DNA of 55,993 nt from Paraburkholderia sp. NMBU_R16 (lineage in GTDB: Bacteria; Pseudomonadota; Gammaproteobacteria; Burkholderiales; Burkholderiaceae): contig NZ_JAAAYE010000037.1 in assembly GCF_013282575.1 (NCBI RefSeq), positions 1 to 55,993 on the forward strand, read 5' to 3'. Shown here piece after piece: positions 46,039 to 54,067 of this stretch. The position numbers and the translations under genes were made by a program. The notes below the pieces were generated by a model. That model was not told where the DNA came from, searched no databases, and was given only the letters and a program-made list of their open reading frames with translations. How positions within the stretch are numbered: position 1 is the first letter of the stretch; each line of letters starts with the position of its first letter.

Positions 46039-46983
46039 ATGACCGCGCTTTCATTTCGCAGGACATATGACGCCGCGCGGCGCGAAGGCGCCTGCGTCGT
46101 CGATGCGGTCGTGCATTTCGGCGAACACCGATGCACGACGATGGCAGCCGGCATCGCCTTTTTCTCGGCGTTTTCGCTCGCGCCGCTGCTCGTCATGGTG
46201 ATCGCCGTCGCCGGCTGGTTTTTCGGCGCCGACGCCATCCGCGGAGAAATCTTCTCGGACGTGCATCAGCTGATCGGCGACGAGGCCGCCGCCGCGGTGC
46301 AGATGATCGTCGCGAATGCTCGTACGCACAGGGACAGCGGAGGCTTCGCCGCATTCGTGTCGTTCGTCGCGCTCGCACTCGGCGCGTCGGCGACGTTCGC
46401 TTCGCTGAACAGCGCCCTCGCCGTCGTATGGCCGATCGGTGCGACGAGCCGTTTCTCCAGCGTCGTCGCGCTCGTCAAGGTGCGGCTCATTTCATTCGGA
46501 CTCGTGCTCGGCGTCGCGTTTCTGGCAATCGTTTCGCTCGTGCTCGATACCATCATCACGTTCATCGGCGAATGGCTCTGGGGCGGCACCTCGTATGCCG
46601 CGGTCGGCGACATCCTGCAGTTGACGTTCGGGCTCGTCGTCCTCGCGCTGTCGTTCGCAGCGCTACTCAAATTCCTGCCCGACGCTCACGTCGAGTGGCG
46701 CGATGCGTTGACAGGCGGCGTCCTCTCCGCGTTGCTGTTTTCGGGCGGAAAAAAGCTGTTCGCGCTCTATCTCGCGCACGCCGGAATGGCCAACGCGTTC
46801 GGCGCGGCGGGCTCCCTCGCGGCACTCCTCATGTGGCTTTACTTTTCGGCGCTCGTCCTTCTGTTCGGCGCGGAGTTCGCCGCGGCCCGCGATCGCGCAA
46901 GACGTGCCGCGAGAGAGCAGCGCCGAAAGGAACGGCAACGTGCGGGCCCTGTCCGCCAGGCAGCCGGTAAAACGCTACGCTGA
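46039..46983 (+). CDS. YihY/virulence-factor BrkB family membrane protein
   Basis: This 314-residue inner-membrane protein has about six helices. The family opening is TMAAGIAFFSAFSLAPLLVMVIAVAG, with FKFLPDAHVEWRDALTGG represented here as LLKFLPDAHVEWRDALTG, and AGSLAALLMWLYFSALVLLFGAEF near the end. A Lys/Arg-rich tail of about 30 residues is cytoplasmic. The family was once called ribonuclease BN by mistake; its role, perhaps lipid transport, is unsettled. ATG at 46039 fits the family start. Confidence 0.88.
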   Translation: MTALSFRRTYDAARREGACVVDAVVHFGEHRCTTMAAGIAFFSAFSLAPLLVMVIAVAGWFFGADAIRGEIFSDVHQLIGDEAAAAVQMIVANARTHRDSGGFAAFVSFVALALGASATFASLNSALAVVWPIGATSRFSSVVALVKVRLISFGLVLGVAFLAIVSLVLDTIITFIGEWLWGGTSYAAVGDILQLTFGLVVLALSFAALLKFLPDAHVEWRDALTGGVLSALLFSGGKKLFALYLAHAGMANAFGAAGSLAALLMWLYFSALVLLFGAEFAAARDRARRAAREQRRKERQRAGPVRQAAGKTLR

Positions 46984-47235
46984 CGAATTAACTGGCTATT
47001 AGCCAGACAATTAAGCGTGCTTCGTTTAATTTAAATATCACAACATGAACTATTCCCGATTTAGGAATAGACAATTTCGCATTACGCAACGATACGCGCC
47101 GAGTGCCTACCGGGGCTAGGTGTCACGGGTGTTTCCTTTTGGAGACACTTTCTTTTTTTCCGGTCACCTCGGTAGGGACATTGCGATATTCTCCGCTTCG
47201 CAACAGTCTTCGATAATCATTCGCGTGGAGAAATG
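46984..47235 (+). promoter_or_regulatory. AT-rich leader of the porin gene with two dyads and a terminator-like hairpin
   Basis: This gap is much more AT-rich than its surroundings. CTGGCTA-T-TAGCCAG (46992-47006) is a perfect palindrome. CTATTCC-N7-GGAATAG (47050-47070) is a second perfect dyad. GTGTTTCC (47129-47136) pairs with GGAGACAC (47141-47148) through one G-U pair and is followed by TT-TC-TTTTTTT, which has the form of an intrinsic terminator 85 bp before the porin start. It could be an attenuator, or the end of a short unannotated RNA transcribed rightward. Confidence 0.5.
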
Positions 47236-48399
47236 ATGAAAAAAATCGCATTGTCGACGCTCTCGCTCGCACTGCTCGGCGCCGCGGGTGCCGCTCAAGC
47301 TCAGAGCAGCGTGACGCTGTATGGCGTGATCGACACGTCTATCACGTACGTGCATCACCAATCGGGTAGCGACAACGGCTGGAACATGGGCACCGGCAAT
47401 CTGTCCGGCAGCCGCTGGGGCCTGAAGGGCCAGGAAGATCTGGGCGGCGGTCTCGCAACGATTTTCCAATTGGAAAACGGCTTCAACTCCACCACGGGTC
47501 AGCTGGGTCAAGGTAGCCGCATGTTCGGCCGCCAGGCATTCGTCGGCCTCGAGAGCAAGCAATTCGGTACGGTCACGCTGGGCCGCCAATACGATCCGCT
47601 CGTCGATCTGGTGCAAGGCATCACGGCTGACAATTACTTCGGCAGCGTGTTCGCAACGGCAGGCGACGTCGATAACTACGACAACAGCTCGCGCACGAAC
47701 AACTCGATCAAATACCTGTCGCCGAACTACGCCGGCTTCCAGGTCGAAGGCATGTACTCGCTGGGCGGTGTCGCAGGCAAGACGGGCTCGGGTCAAACGT
47801 GGTCGGTGGCTGCGGCTTACAACAACGGCCCGCTCGGCGTTGCGGCGGGTTATTTCAAGGCTGACAACTCGAACGGCGTGCGCACGCCGACGGCATCGGG
47901 TGGCGGCTGGGCCGGTACTTCGGACGGCACGTTCAACGGCCCGATCAATATGGGCTACCAGACGGCGAAGTCGATCAACATCGCTCGCGTTGCCGCGCAG
48001 TACACGGTGGGTGCGTTCACGGTCGGCGCTGGCTATAGCAACGCGCAGTACAAGTCGGACGGCTTGTCGACGTTCGGTTCGACCGAGAAGTACAACACGG
48101 GTCAGGGCTTCGTGAACTACCAGTTGACGCCGGCAATGCTGCTGGGCCTCGGCTACAGCTACACGAAGTCGAGCGGCGATACGTCGGCCAAGTACCACCA
48201 GGTTTCGCTGGGCGCCGACTACTCGCTCTCGAAGCGCACGGATGTGTACCTCGTTGGCGCATATCAGCATGCCAGCGGCCAGACGCGTAACGATACGGGA
48301 ACGGCGATCGTCAACGCGCAAGCGTCGGTGGGTTCGTACGGCTACGCCGGCACGAGCAGCCAGGAACTCGTGGCAGTGGGTTTGCGCCACAAGTTCTGA
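47236..48399 (+). CDS. Outer-membrane porin (Gram-negative porin, OmpC-like)
   Basis: This protein of about 387 residues has a signal peptide at about residues 1-22 (LSTLSLALLGAAGAAQAQ) followed by the Burkholderia porin opening SSVTLYGVIDTSITYVHH. GSRWGLKGQEDLGGGLATIFQLE and GRQAFVGLESKQFGTVTLGRQYDPL are the standard strand and loop blocks. It ends in Phe (LRHKF), the sorting signal for outer-membrane assembly. It forms a 16-strand trimeric barrel for small solutes. Two ATGs lie side by side (47233, 47236); the second has better spacing from GGAG. A strong terminator follows. Confidence 0.93.
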   Translation: MKKIALSTLSLALLGAAGAAQAQSSVTLYGVIDTSITYVHHQSGSDNGWNMGTGNLSGSRWGLKGQEDLGGGLATIFQLENGFNSTTGQLGQGSRMFGRQAFVGLESKQFGTVTLGRQYDPLVDLVQGITADNYFGSVFATAGDVDNYDNSSRTNNSIKYLSPNYAGFQVEGMYSLGGVAGKTGSGQTWSVAAAYNNGPLGVAAGYFKADNSNGVRTPTASGGGWAGTSDGTFNGPINMGYQTAKSINIARVAAQYTVGAFTVGAGYSNAQYKSDGLSTFGSTEKYNTGQGFVNYQLTPAMLLGLGYSYTKSSGDTSAKYHQVSLGADYSLSKRTDVYLVGAYQHASGQTRNDTGTAIVNAQASVGSYGYAGTSSQELVAVGLRHKF

Positions 48400-48454
48400 T
48401 CGACGTCGAAAGGAGTACGGCGAGCGATCGTCAGTACTCCGATGTAACACCGAG

Positions 48455-48489
48455 CCGGCCGGGATCCTACCCGGCCGGTTTTTTTTTTA
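48455..48489 (+). terminator. Intrinsic terminator of the porin gene
   Basis: CCGGCCGGG (48455-48463) pairs perfectly with CCCGGCCGG (48470-48478) around ATCCTA, followed by an unbroken run of about ten T. It is a textbook Rho-independent terminator 55 bp after the porin stop codon. Confidence 0.92.
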
Positions 48490-48490
48490 C

Positions 48491-48630
48491 GGCAGGAGTT
48501 AGCGCTTCAGCGCTTACTCATGCCCAATGCAGAGCAAGGCAGGAGTTAGCGCTTTAGCGCTTACTCATGCCCAATGCAGAGCAAGGCCGGAGTTAGCGCT
48601 TTAGCGCTTACTCATGCCCAATGCAGAGCA
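48491..48630. repeat. Three tandem copies of a 47-bp repeat
   Basis: Copies run 48491-48537, 48538-48584 and 48585-48630 (last base or so missing), differing at only one or two positions. Each contains GAGTTAGCGCT and AGCGCTTACTC separated by two bases, a near-perfect dyad able to form a hairpin, then TGCCCAATGCAGAGC. It lies between the porin terminator and the phospholipase gene. The dyad resembles small palindromic repeats scattered in Burkholderia genomes (from memory, unchecked). Confidence 0.85.
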
Positions 48631-48759
48631 GGGGCATCGCCAGCAAAGACGAAGCAAATAGAAAGCCTGTCGATCGACTTCTGAAAGCTGGATGCCTCGG
48701 TCCCTTAATTTGCGCGTGCTCCAATGCGCCCGTTCCCCCACGATCAGGAGCACGCCCCC

Positions 48760-50421
48760 ATGTTTCGCCGCACGTACTTTCCTGCCCTACTCGCCGCGGT
48801 GTCGCTGACCGCGTTTGCCGCGTACGGCGACAACTATCAGGCACGCCACTGGCACCGGTTCGCGGATACGTTCCCGACCGCTACGCCGATCAAACACCTC
48901 GTCGTCATCTACAACGAGAACGTCTCGTTCGACCACTACTTCGCGACCTACCCGCATGCGACGAACCCCGCCGGCGAGCCCGTATTCGTGGCCGCGCCCG
49001 GTACGCCCAAGGTCAACGGTCTTAGCGGCGCACTGCTGACGAGCAATCCGAACTTTACGAACACGGCCAACGGCACTGGTGCCGCGAATCCGTTCCGCCT
49101 CGACCGCACGCAAGCGGCAACGGCTGACCAGAATCACGCCTACACGGCCGAAGAGCAGGCCTACGACAACGGTGCCGCCGATCTCTTCCCGAAGTACACG
49201 GGTAAGGGGTCGAGCGGCGGCGCGGGTGCCTTCGGCACCAAGGGCCAAGTCATGGGCTACTACGACGGCAATACGGTCACCGCCATGTGGAACTATGCCC
49301 AGCGCTTCGCGATGAGCGACAACGCCTATACGGACACATACGGTCCATCGACGCCTGGCGCGCTCGAAGCGATCGCGGGCCAGACGAATGGCATGCAGAT
49401 CGTCAAATCGTCGAGAAACTCGTACTACGTGAACGACACGCAAGGCGGCTTCACGATGATCAACGACGTCGACCCGGCCTATGACCTCTGCTCGAGCGCG
49501 ACCGATCAGGCCATGATGTCGGGCAAGAATATTGGCGATCTGCTCAATGCGAAGGCGATCCCGTGGGGCGGCTTCATGGGCGGCTTCAACTTGTCGGCGA
49601 TGAACGCGAATGGCACGACGGGTTGCGCTCGCAGCTCGCTGTCGAACGTGGTCAACGCTTCGACGGCCGACTACATCCCGCACCACAACTGGTTCCAGTA
49701 CTACGCGTCCACGTCGAACCCGCAACACTTGCGTCCGAGCTCCCTGCAATCGGTCGGCTTCACGCTCGCCGACGACGGCAGGACCAAGGACCCGGCCAAC
49801 CATCAGTACGATATCGATGACTTTTTCGCGGCGGTCAAGGCCGGCAATTTCCCCGCAGTGAGCTTTCTGAAGGCGCCTGCTTATCAGGACGGTCACGCGG
49901 GATACTCGGATCCGCTCGACGAGCAGGCGTTCACTGCGAAGGTCGTCAATTTCCTGCAACAGCAGCCCGAGTGGGACCGTACGGCGGTGATCGTGACGTG
50001 GGACGACTCGGACGGCTGGTATGACCATGCTTATGTGAAACCGACGAGCGCATCGTTCGATCCGGTCGCCGATCAGCTCAACGGCTCGGGAATGTGCGGC
50101 ACGGGTCAGCAGCCGCTCGGCGTGAATGGCGGCCCCGTGAATGGCCGCTGCGGCCCGGGCACGCGTATCCCGTTCCTCGTGATTTCGCCGTGGACCAAGC
50201 CGAACTACGTCAGTCACACGCCGATTTCGCAGGCTTCGATCGTCCGTTTCATCGAAGACAACTGGCTCGACGGCTCGCGCATCGGGGGAGGCTCATTCGA
50301 CGCGACGGCCGGCGATATCTCCGATATGTTCGACTTCCATAGACCGCATCCCCAGCGCCTCATGCTCGATCCGACGCTGGGCACGCCTATCCATGGACGT
50401 CATGAAGGCGACGAGCAGTAA
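48760..50421 (+). CDS. Secreted AcpA/phospholipase C-type phosphoesterase
   Basis: This 553-residue exported enzyme has a signal peptide at about residues 1-21 (FPALLAAVSLTAFAAYG). It belongs to the phosphoesterase family shared by phospholipase C (PlcN/PlcH) and acid phosphatase AcpA. VVIYNENVSFDHYFATYPHA holds the first metal site, DDSDGWYDH the second and RIPFLVISPWTKPNYVSHT the third. It hydrolyses phosphate or phospholipid headgroup esters outside the cytoplasm. It lacks the C-terminal DUF756 repeats of true PlcN, so an AcpA-like phosphatase is more likely than a choline-specific phospholipase. ATG 48760 follows AGGAG. The di-haem peroxidase gene follows 115 bp downstream and may be co-transcribed. 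Confidence 0.88.
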   Translation: MFRRTYFPALLAAVSLTAFAAYGDNYQARHWHRFADTFPTATPIKHLVVIYNENVSFDHYFATYPHATNPAGEPVFVAAPGTPKVNGLSGALLTSNPNFTNTANGTGAANPFRLDRTQAATADQNHAYTAEEQAYDNGAADLFPKYTGKGSSGGAGAFGTKGQVMGYYDGNTVTAMWNYAQRFAMSDNAYTDTYGPSTPGALEAIAGQTNGMQIVKSSRNSYYVNDTQGGFTMINDVDPAYDLCSSATDQAMMSGKNIGDLLNAKAIPWGGFMGGFNLSAMNANGTTGCARSSLSNVVNASTADYIPHHNWFQYYASTSNPQHLRPSSLQSVGFTLADDGRTKDPANHQYDIDDFFAAVKAGNFPAVSFLKAPAYQDGHAGYSDPLDEQAFTAKVVNFLQQQPEWDRTAVIVTWDDSDGWYDHAYVKPTSASFDPVADQLNGSGMCGTGQQPLGVNGGPVNGRCGPGTRIPFLVISPWTKPNYVSHTPISQASIVRFIEDNWLDGSRIGGGSFDATAGDISDMFDFHRPHPQRLMLDPTLGTPIHGRHEGDEQ

Positions 50422-50536
50422 GTAGTCCGCCCCACACCGCCACGTTTGCAAGCCAGGGCCCCTCGCGGGCCTTGGCTTGTTTGGATCGTGACGATGAAAA
50501 CGCGATTTTGCACACTGTTTTGCGCGCCATGACGCC

Positions 50537-51961
50537 ATGCAAACGAACGTTACCCAAGCGCTCCCTCCCGCTCCAACGATCCCACGCCGTCGCACATGGA
50601 CTGGCACGCTCGCGGGCGCGGCCGCGTTCATTGCGGCCGGCGGATTGGCGCTGGCTGCGGCCTATCCACGCTCGGCGCCTGCCCCGATCGGCCGGATCGT
50701 CTCCCAACTGACCGGTGTGAATCTGCACCCGGTCCATCTGCAGCGCCCGCAAACCGCCCCGCTGAGCGCGATGGCGATGCTCGGCAAGTCGATCTTCTTC
50801 GATCCGACGTTGTCGGCTTCGGGCAAGCTTTCTTGTGCGTCATGCCATAGCCCCGCACGGGCGTACGGCCCGCCCAACGCCTTGCCGGTGCAGTTTGGCG
50901 GTAGCGACATGACGCTTCAGGGCGATCGTCCCCCGCCCTCGCTCATGTATCTGTATCGCCAGCCGAACTTCGGCATCGGTCCTTCGCAAGCGGATGCCGA
51001 CGAGCCCACCAATCTCGAGCAAGCCGCGCAGCAGGCATCGAGCGCGACGCATGTGCAAAAAGCCGCCGGCACCGCGCCCGCTGCTCCGGAACTCGTGCCG
51101 CAAGGCGGCCTCTTCTGGGATGGGCGCGCCGATACCTTGCAGCAGCAGGCGTACGGTCCGCTACTCAATCCCGTCGAAATGGCCAATGCGAGCGAACAGG
51201 CAGCGGCCGACAAACTGGCCCACAGCGCTTACCGCGAAGCGTTCGCGAAGCTCTTCGGCGCGAGCGTATTGAATGATCCGCGTTTGCTGCTTTCCGAAGC
51301 GATGTTCGCCGTGGCCCGCTATCAGGTCGAAGATCCGTCGTTCCACCCCTACACGAGCAAATACGACTACTGGCTCGAGGGCAAGGTCCGTCTCACCCGT
51401 GCGGAAATGCGTGGCCTGCGCCTCTTCAACGATCCGAAAAAGGCCAATTGCGCCGGATGCCATCTGTCCACGCCGACCAAAGACGGCCAACCGCCGATGT
51501 TCACCGACTTCGAGTACGAAGCGCTCGGCGTGCCCCGTAACCGCGTGCTGGCCGTCAACCGCAACGCGAGCTATCACGACCTCGGTCTGTGCGGTCCCCA
51601 CCGGGCCGATCTCGCGAATCAAACCCAGTACTGCGGCATGTTCCTCACACCGAGCTTGCGCAACGTTGCCACGCGCAGTGTCTTTTTCCACAACGGGGCG
51701 TACCGCTCGCTCGATGAAGTGCTGAACTTCTACAATCTGCGCGACATAGATCCGGCCAAGATCTATCCGCGCGACGCCAAGGGAAAAGTCGAGCAATACG
51801 ACGACTTGCCCGTCAAATACCGGGCGAACATCGACAAGACCGACGCACCGTTCGATCGCAAGCCTGGCGATACGCCGGCTATGACACAAGCCGATATGGC
51901 CGACATCATAGCTTTCCTGAAGACGTTGACGGACGGCTATGAAGTGCCGTCGAAGCCGTAG
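50537..51961 (+). CDS. Di-haem cytochrome c peroxidase family protein
   Basis: This 474-residue protein has one N-terminal membrane anchor or signal (about 21-42, WTGTLAGAAAFIAAGGLALAAA) and a periplasmic domain with two c-haem sites: CASCH (100-104) and CAGCH (305-309). LGKSIFFDPTLSASGKLSCASCH is the family opening, and LTPSLRNVATRSVFFHNGAYRSL carries the distal-site region near the C-terminus. Such proteins reduce hydrogen peroxide or, like MauG, oxidise protein targets. A ~60-residue Ala/Gln-rich insertion (QADADEPTNLEQAAQQASS) lies between the haem domains. It sits behind the AcpA-type gene and before a strong terminator. Confidence 0.9.
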   Translation: MQTNVTQALPPAPTIPRRRTWTGTLAGAAAFIAAGGLALAAAYPRSAPAPIGRIVSQLTGVNLHPVHLQRPQTAPLSAMAMLGKSIFFDPTLSASGKLSCASCHSPARAYGPPNALPVQFGGSDMTLQGDRPPPSLMYLYRQPNFGIGPSQADADEPTNLEQAAQQASSATHVQKAAGTAPAAPELVPQGGLFWDGRADTLQQQAYGPLLNPVEMANASEQAAADKLAHSAYREAFAKLFGASVLNDPRLLLSEAMFAVARYQVEDPSFHPYTSKYDYWLEGKVRLTRAEMRGLRLFNDPKKANCAGCHLSTPTKDGQPPMFTDFEYEALGVPRNRVLAVNRNASYHDLGLCGPHRADLANQTQYCGMFLTPSLRNVATRSVFFHNGAYRSLDEVLNFYNLRDIDPAKIYPRDAKGKVEQYDDLPVKYRANIDKTDAPFDRKPGDTPAMTQADMADIIAFLKTLTDGYEVPSKP

Positions 51962-52063
51962 CGACACAAACCAACAAGGAAGGACGACGTAACGTTCGGG
52001 CAACCGATCAGCATAGGTCACCGGAAACTAGCGGAAGTGCGCCCCTGCTCAGCGCACTAAAGG

Positions 52064-52089
52064 AAAGGGACGCTTTCGCGTCCCTTTTT
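52064..52089 (+). terminator. Intrinsic terminator after the peroxidase gene
   Basis: AAAGGGACGC (52064-52073) pairs perfectly with GCGTCCCTTT (52078-52087) around TTTC and runs into T. It ends the phosphoesterase-peroxidase unit. Read from the other side it may also slow transcripts of the Abi gene. Confidence 0.88.
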
Positions 52090-52177
52090 AGCGTAGGATG
52101 TTGCGCATCGTTGAGAAGCGTTCCCAGCGTGTTCACCACCGATAGTATCCAAATGCCGCGTCGACGTCAACGCGATG

Positions 52178-53110
52178 TCAAACCCATGCCGGAGCGATCT
52201 CCCATCCGCGCGGAAATCCGAGGTGGGCGGCCGCATCGACATGTCGGCACGACGCAAGTGTCGTCTTCAGTGATTCGCGCCACTCTCCGCCGTACCCCAT
52301 GAGATCAAGCAGAGCTTTGATCATGACCGCCCGCGCATAGTAGGTCCAGTTTTGATGCATTCCGGCCGCATATCTGGCGAGGGCCGTGCTTTTTGGCTGT
52401 TGGGGTGCAGATACGGAGAACTTGGCATTCCAGATTCGCGAATGATGTGCGCACGCGTTGCGCAGGTCGGTCAGCGAATGCAGCCAAGACACGAGCAACG
52501 GATCGGGGATATCCGGCCAGCCATGCCGCCCAGCGGTCTTCCGGTGACTGATTGAAAGTGCCTCGAACAATCGCGAAAGCGCGCCTAACGTAAGATGCTC
52601 GCACACGAGCCAGACGGGGGGCAGGTCCGGCACGGCATACGTCTCGTGGTAGTGAGTCAGTGCGAGCCCTTTTTTCTTGTCACATTCCCGGCTGATTTGG
52701 GCGAGCGCCGACGCATAGCCGCGCAGGTTGCGATACAGCGAGCGGTCCGCATACCAATGGCTGCCATGAGTCAACGCGATCGGAGTCGAGAGCGCCGAAC
52801 GCAGCGCCACCTCGACTCTTTCAGTCACGTCCATCGTCACCGCGCGCAACCGTCGGTCAAACTCGTATAGCTCGACGATATCCTTGAAGCGTGTGCGTGG
52901 CCAGGAATACTTGGTCGCAGGATTTTGAAAACGGCGCATATAGACATGCAATCGAAAATACCCGATCGAGCGCATAACACGCGCATTGGCCGGGCGATCA
53001 TCGATCATGAGCCGTCGCCGCCACAGGTGACTAAGCGCATCGTCTACGCTCAGCGGCGCCTTTGCGTAGGTCTTGGTCGGCGTCGCCGGTTTCTTCGGCC
53101 CCTTGGTCAT
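52178..53110 (-). CDS. Abi_2 (AbiD/AbiF) family protein with HEPN motif
   Basis: This protein of about 310 residues belongs to the abortive-infection Abi_2 family. SVDDALSHLWRRRLMIDD and SIGYFRLHVYMRRFQ open the domain, and FKDIVELYEFDRRLRAVTMDVTERVEVALRS is the core helix pair. RNACAHHSRIWN carries the HEPN RNase signature RxxxxH, with both residues intact. Related proteins stop phage growth by cutting RNA after infection; some bind a small RNA. Start at 53110 follows AAGGAGAG. It is a single gene between the peroxidase and HU-like genes. No antitoxin or other defence gene is adjacent, which is common for this family. Confidence 0.85.
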   Translation of the reverse strand: MTKGPKKPATPTKTYAKAPLSVDDALSHLWRRRLMIDDRPANARVMRSIGYFRLHVYMRRFQNPATKYSWPRTRFKDIVELYEFDRRLRAVTMDVTERVEVALRSALSTPIALTHGSHWYADRSLYRNLRGYASALAQISRECDKKKGLALTHYHETYAVPDLPPVWLVCEHLTLGALSRLFEALSISHRKTAGRHGWPDIPDPLLVSWLHSLTDLRNACAHHSRIWNAKFSVSAPQQPKSTALARYAAGMHQNWTYYARAVMIKALLDLMGYGGEWRESLKTTLASCRHVDAAAHLGFPRGWEIAPAWV

Positions 53111-53277
53111 CGACTCTCCTTTCAGGGACGCCAATTCTATTCGGCCACCCGCACTAGGGTGATTCGATAACTATCATTCGGACGCCGGGAAGCCGCAGGC
53201 GCCCGTCGCGCGCGCGTTAAAGCCATAGCGCAGGTAGTGCGGTACGTCCGGGTGCCGAAGCGCGCGTTCGCACGAAA

Positions 53278-53314
53278 AAAATCCCTGCGAGCCACAACGG
53301 CTCGCAGGGATTTT
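53278..53314 (-). terminator. Strong intrinsic terminator of the HU-like gene
   Basis: A perfect 16-bp stem (53278-53293 with 53299-53314; core ATCCCTGCGAGCC / GGCTCGCAGGGAT) with a 5-base loop. Read on the minus strand it is followed by a T run. It lies 28 bp beyond the HU-like stop codon. Confidence 0.92.
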
Positions 53315-53341
53315 GCGAAAACGCGCGACGTACTGGGGCTT

Positions 53342-53788
53342 TTAAGCCGAAGCCGCGTCCTTCAGCTTCTTCAGCGGACGTGCCTTGATGCGCACCGACG
53401 CGGGCTTCGCCGGGAACCAGCGCTCTTCGCCCGTGAACGGATCCTTGCCGAAGCGCTTCTTCTTCGCCGGCACGGCTTGCACGACGATCTTCAGCAGGCC
53501 GGACAGCGTGAACTCACCGGCACCCTTCTTGTGCACCGAGCCGAGAATCGTGTCCTCGAGCGCCGAGAGCACCGCCTTCACCGATTTCGGCTCGACAGCC
53601 GAGCGCTCCGAAAGGTGGGCAGCCAGCGAGGCCTTCGTGAAGGTGTCCTTGATCGGCGCCGCAGCACCGGACGCCTTCACGGCGACCTTCTTAGCCGCGG
53701 CTTTCTTCGCGGGCACTTTCTTCGCAGCTGCTTTCTTCGCCGGTGCGGCGGCAGCCTTTTTCGCAACCTTGTTTGCGGAAGTCGACAT
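53342..53788 (-). CDS. HU-family DNA-binding protein with histone-H1-like tail
   Basis: This 148-residue protein has an N-terminal tail (about 1-48) built of Lys/Ala/Pro repeats: PAKKAAAKK, VPAKKAAAKKV, like eukaryotic H1 tails and H1-like bacterial proteins. The C-terminal ~95 residues form an HU fold: FTKASLAAHLSERSAVEPKSVKAVL, GAGEFTLSGLLKIVV and the DNA-binding arm FTGEERWFPAKPASVRIKARPL. It compacts DNA. ATG 53788 begins MSTSANKVAKK; ribosome site AGGAG is close. It is the Burkholderia-type long HU, distinct from the 90-residue HupA/HupB. Confidence 0.92.
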   Translation of the reverse strand: MSTSANKVAKKAAAAPAKKAAAKKVPAKKAAAKKVAVKASGAAAPIKDTFTKASLAAHLSERSAVEPKSVKAVLSALEDTILGSVHKKGAGEFTLSGLLKIVVQAVPAKKKRFGKDPFTGEERWFPAKPASVRIKARPLKKLKDAASA

Positions 53789-54067
53789 GTTTCTCCTACC
53801 TGTTGGTCGTTGAACGCACGAAGCACGCACAACATGCGCGGCGCTTCAAGGCCGGATTCTACAAGCGCCGCGCGCCTTCATGCATCTGTTTTATGCATGA
53901 AGGCCTGCCAAGACGCCGAATTTGTTGCGTTCGGCAGACTGTTTCCGGTGTCTCGCGCAACGAAGTAACGAAAAACGGCGGACGTCCCCCCTCGAAATCG
54001 TTCGGATGCAAAGCACTTGCCGCGCAAGAGACGGACCTACCCTGGGGCGAACCCTACGTTTGCGTGC

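Noticed and set aside
47164-48450. A 428-codon open frame antisense to the porin gene
   Set aside because: Arg/Ala/Val-rich composition from the porin's GNC codon bias; no domain features, and the porin is certain.
48491-48630. CRISPR interpretation of the 47-bp tandem repeat
   Set aside because: The units are directly adjacent without unique spacers.
48787-50217. A 476-codon open frame antisense to the phosphoesterase gene
   Set aside because: It is a codon-bias shadow: Arg/Val-rich, no motif, no ribosome site, fully inside a clear family gene.
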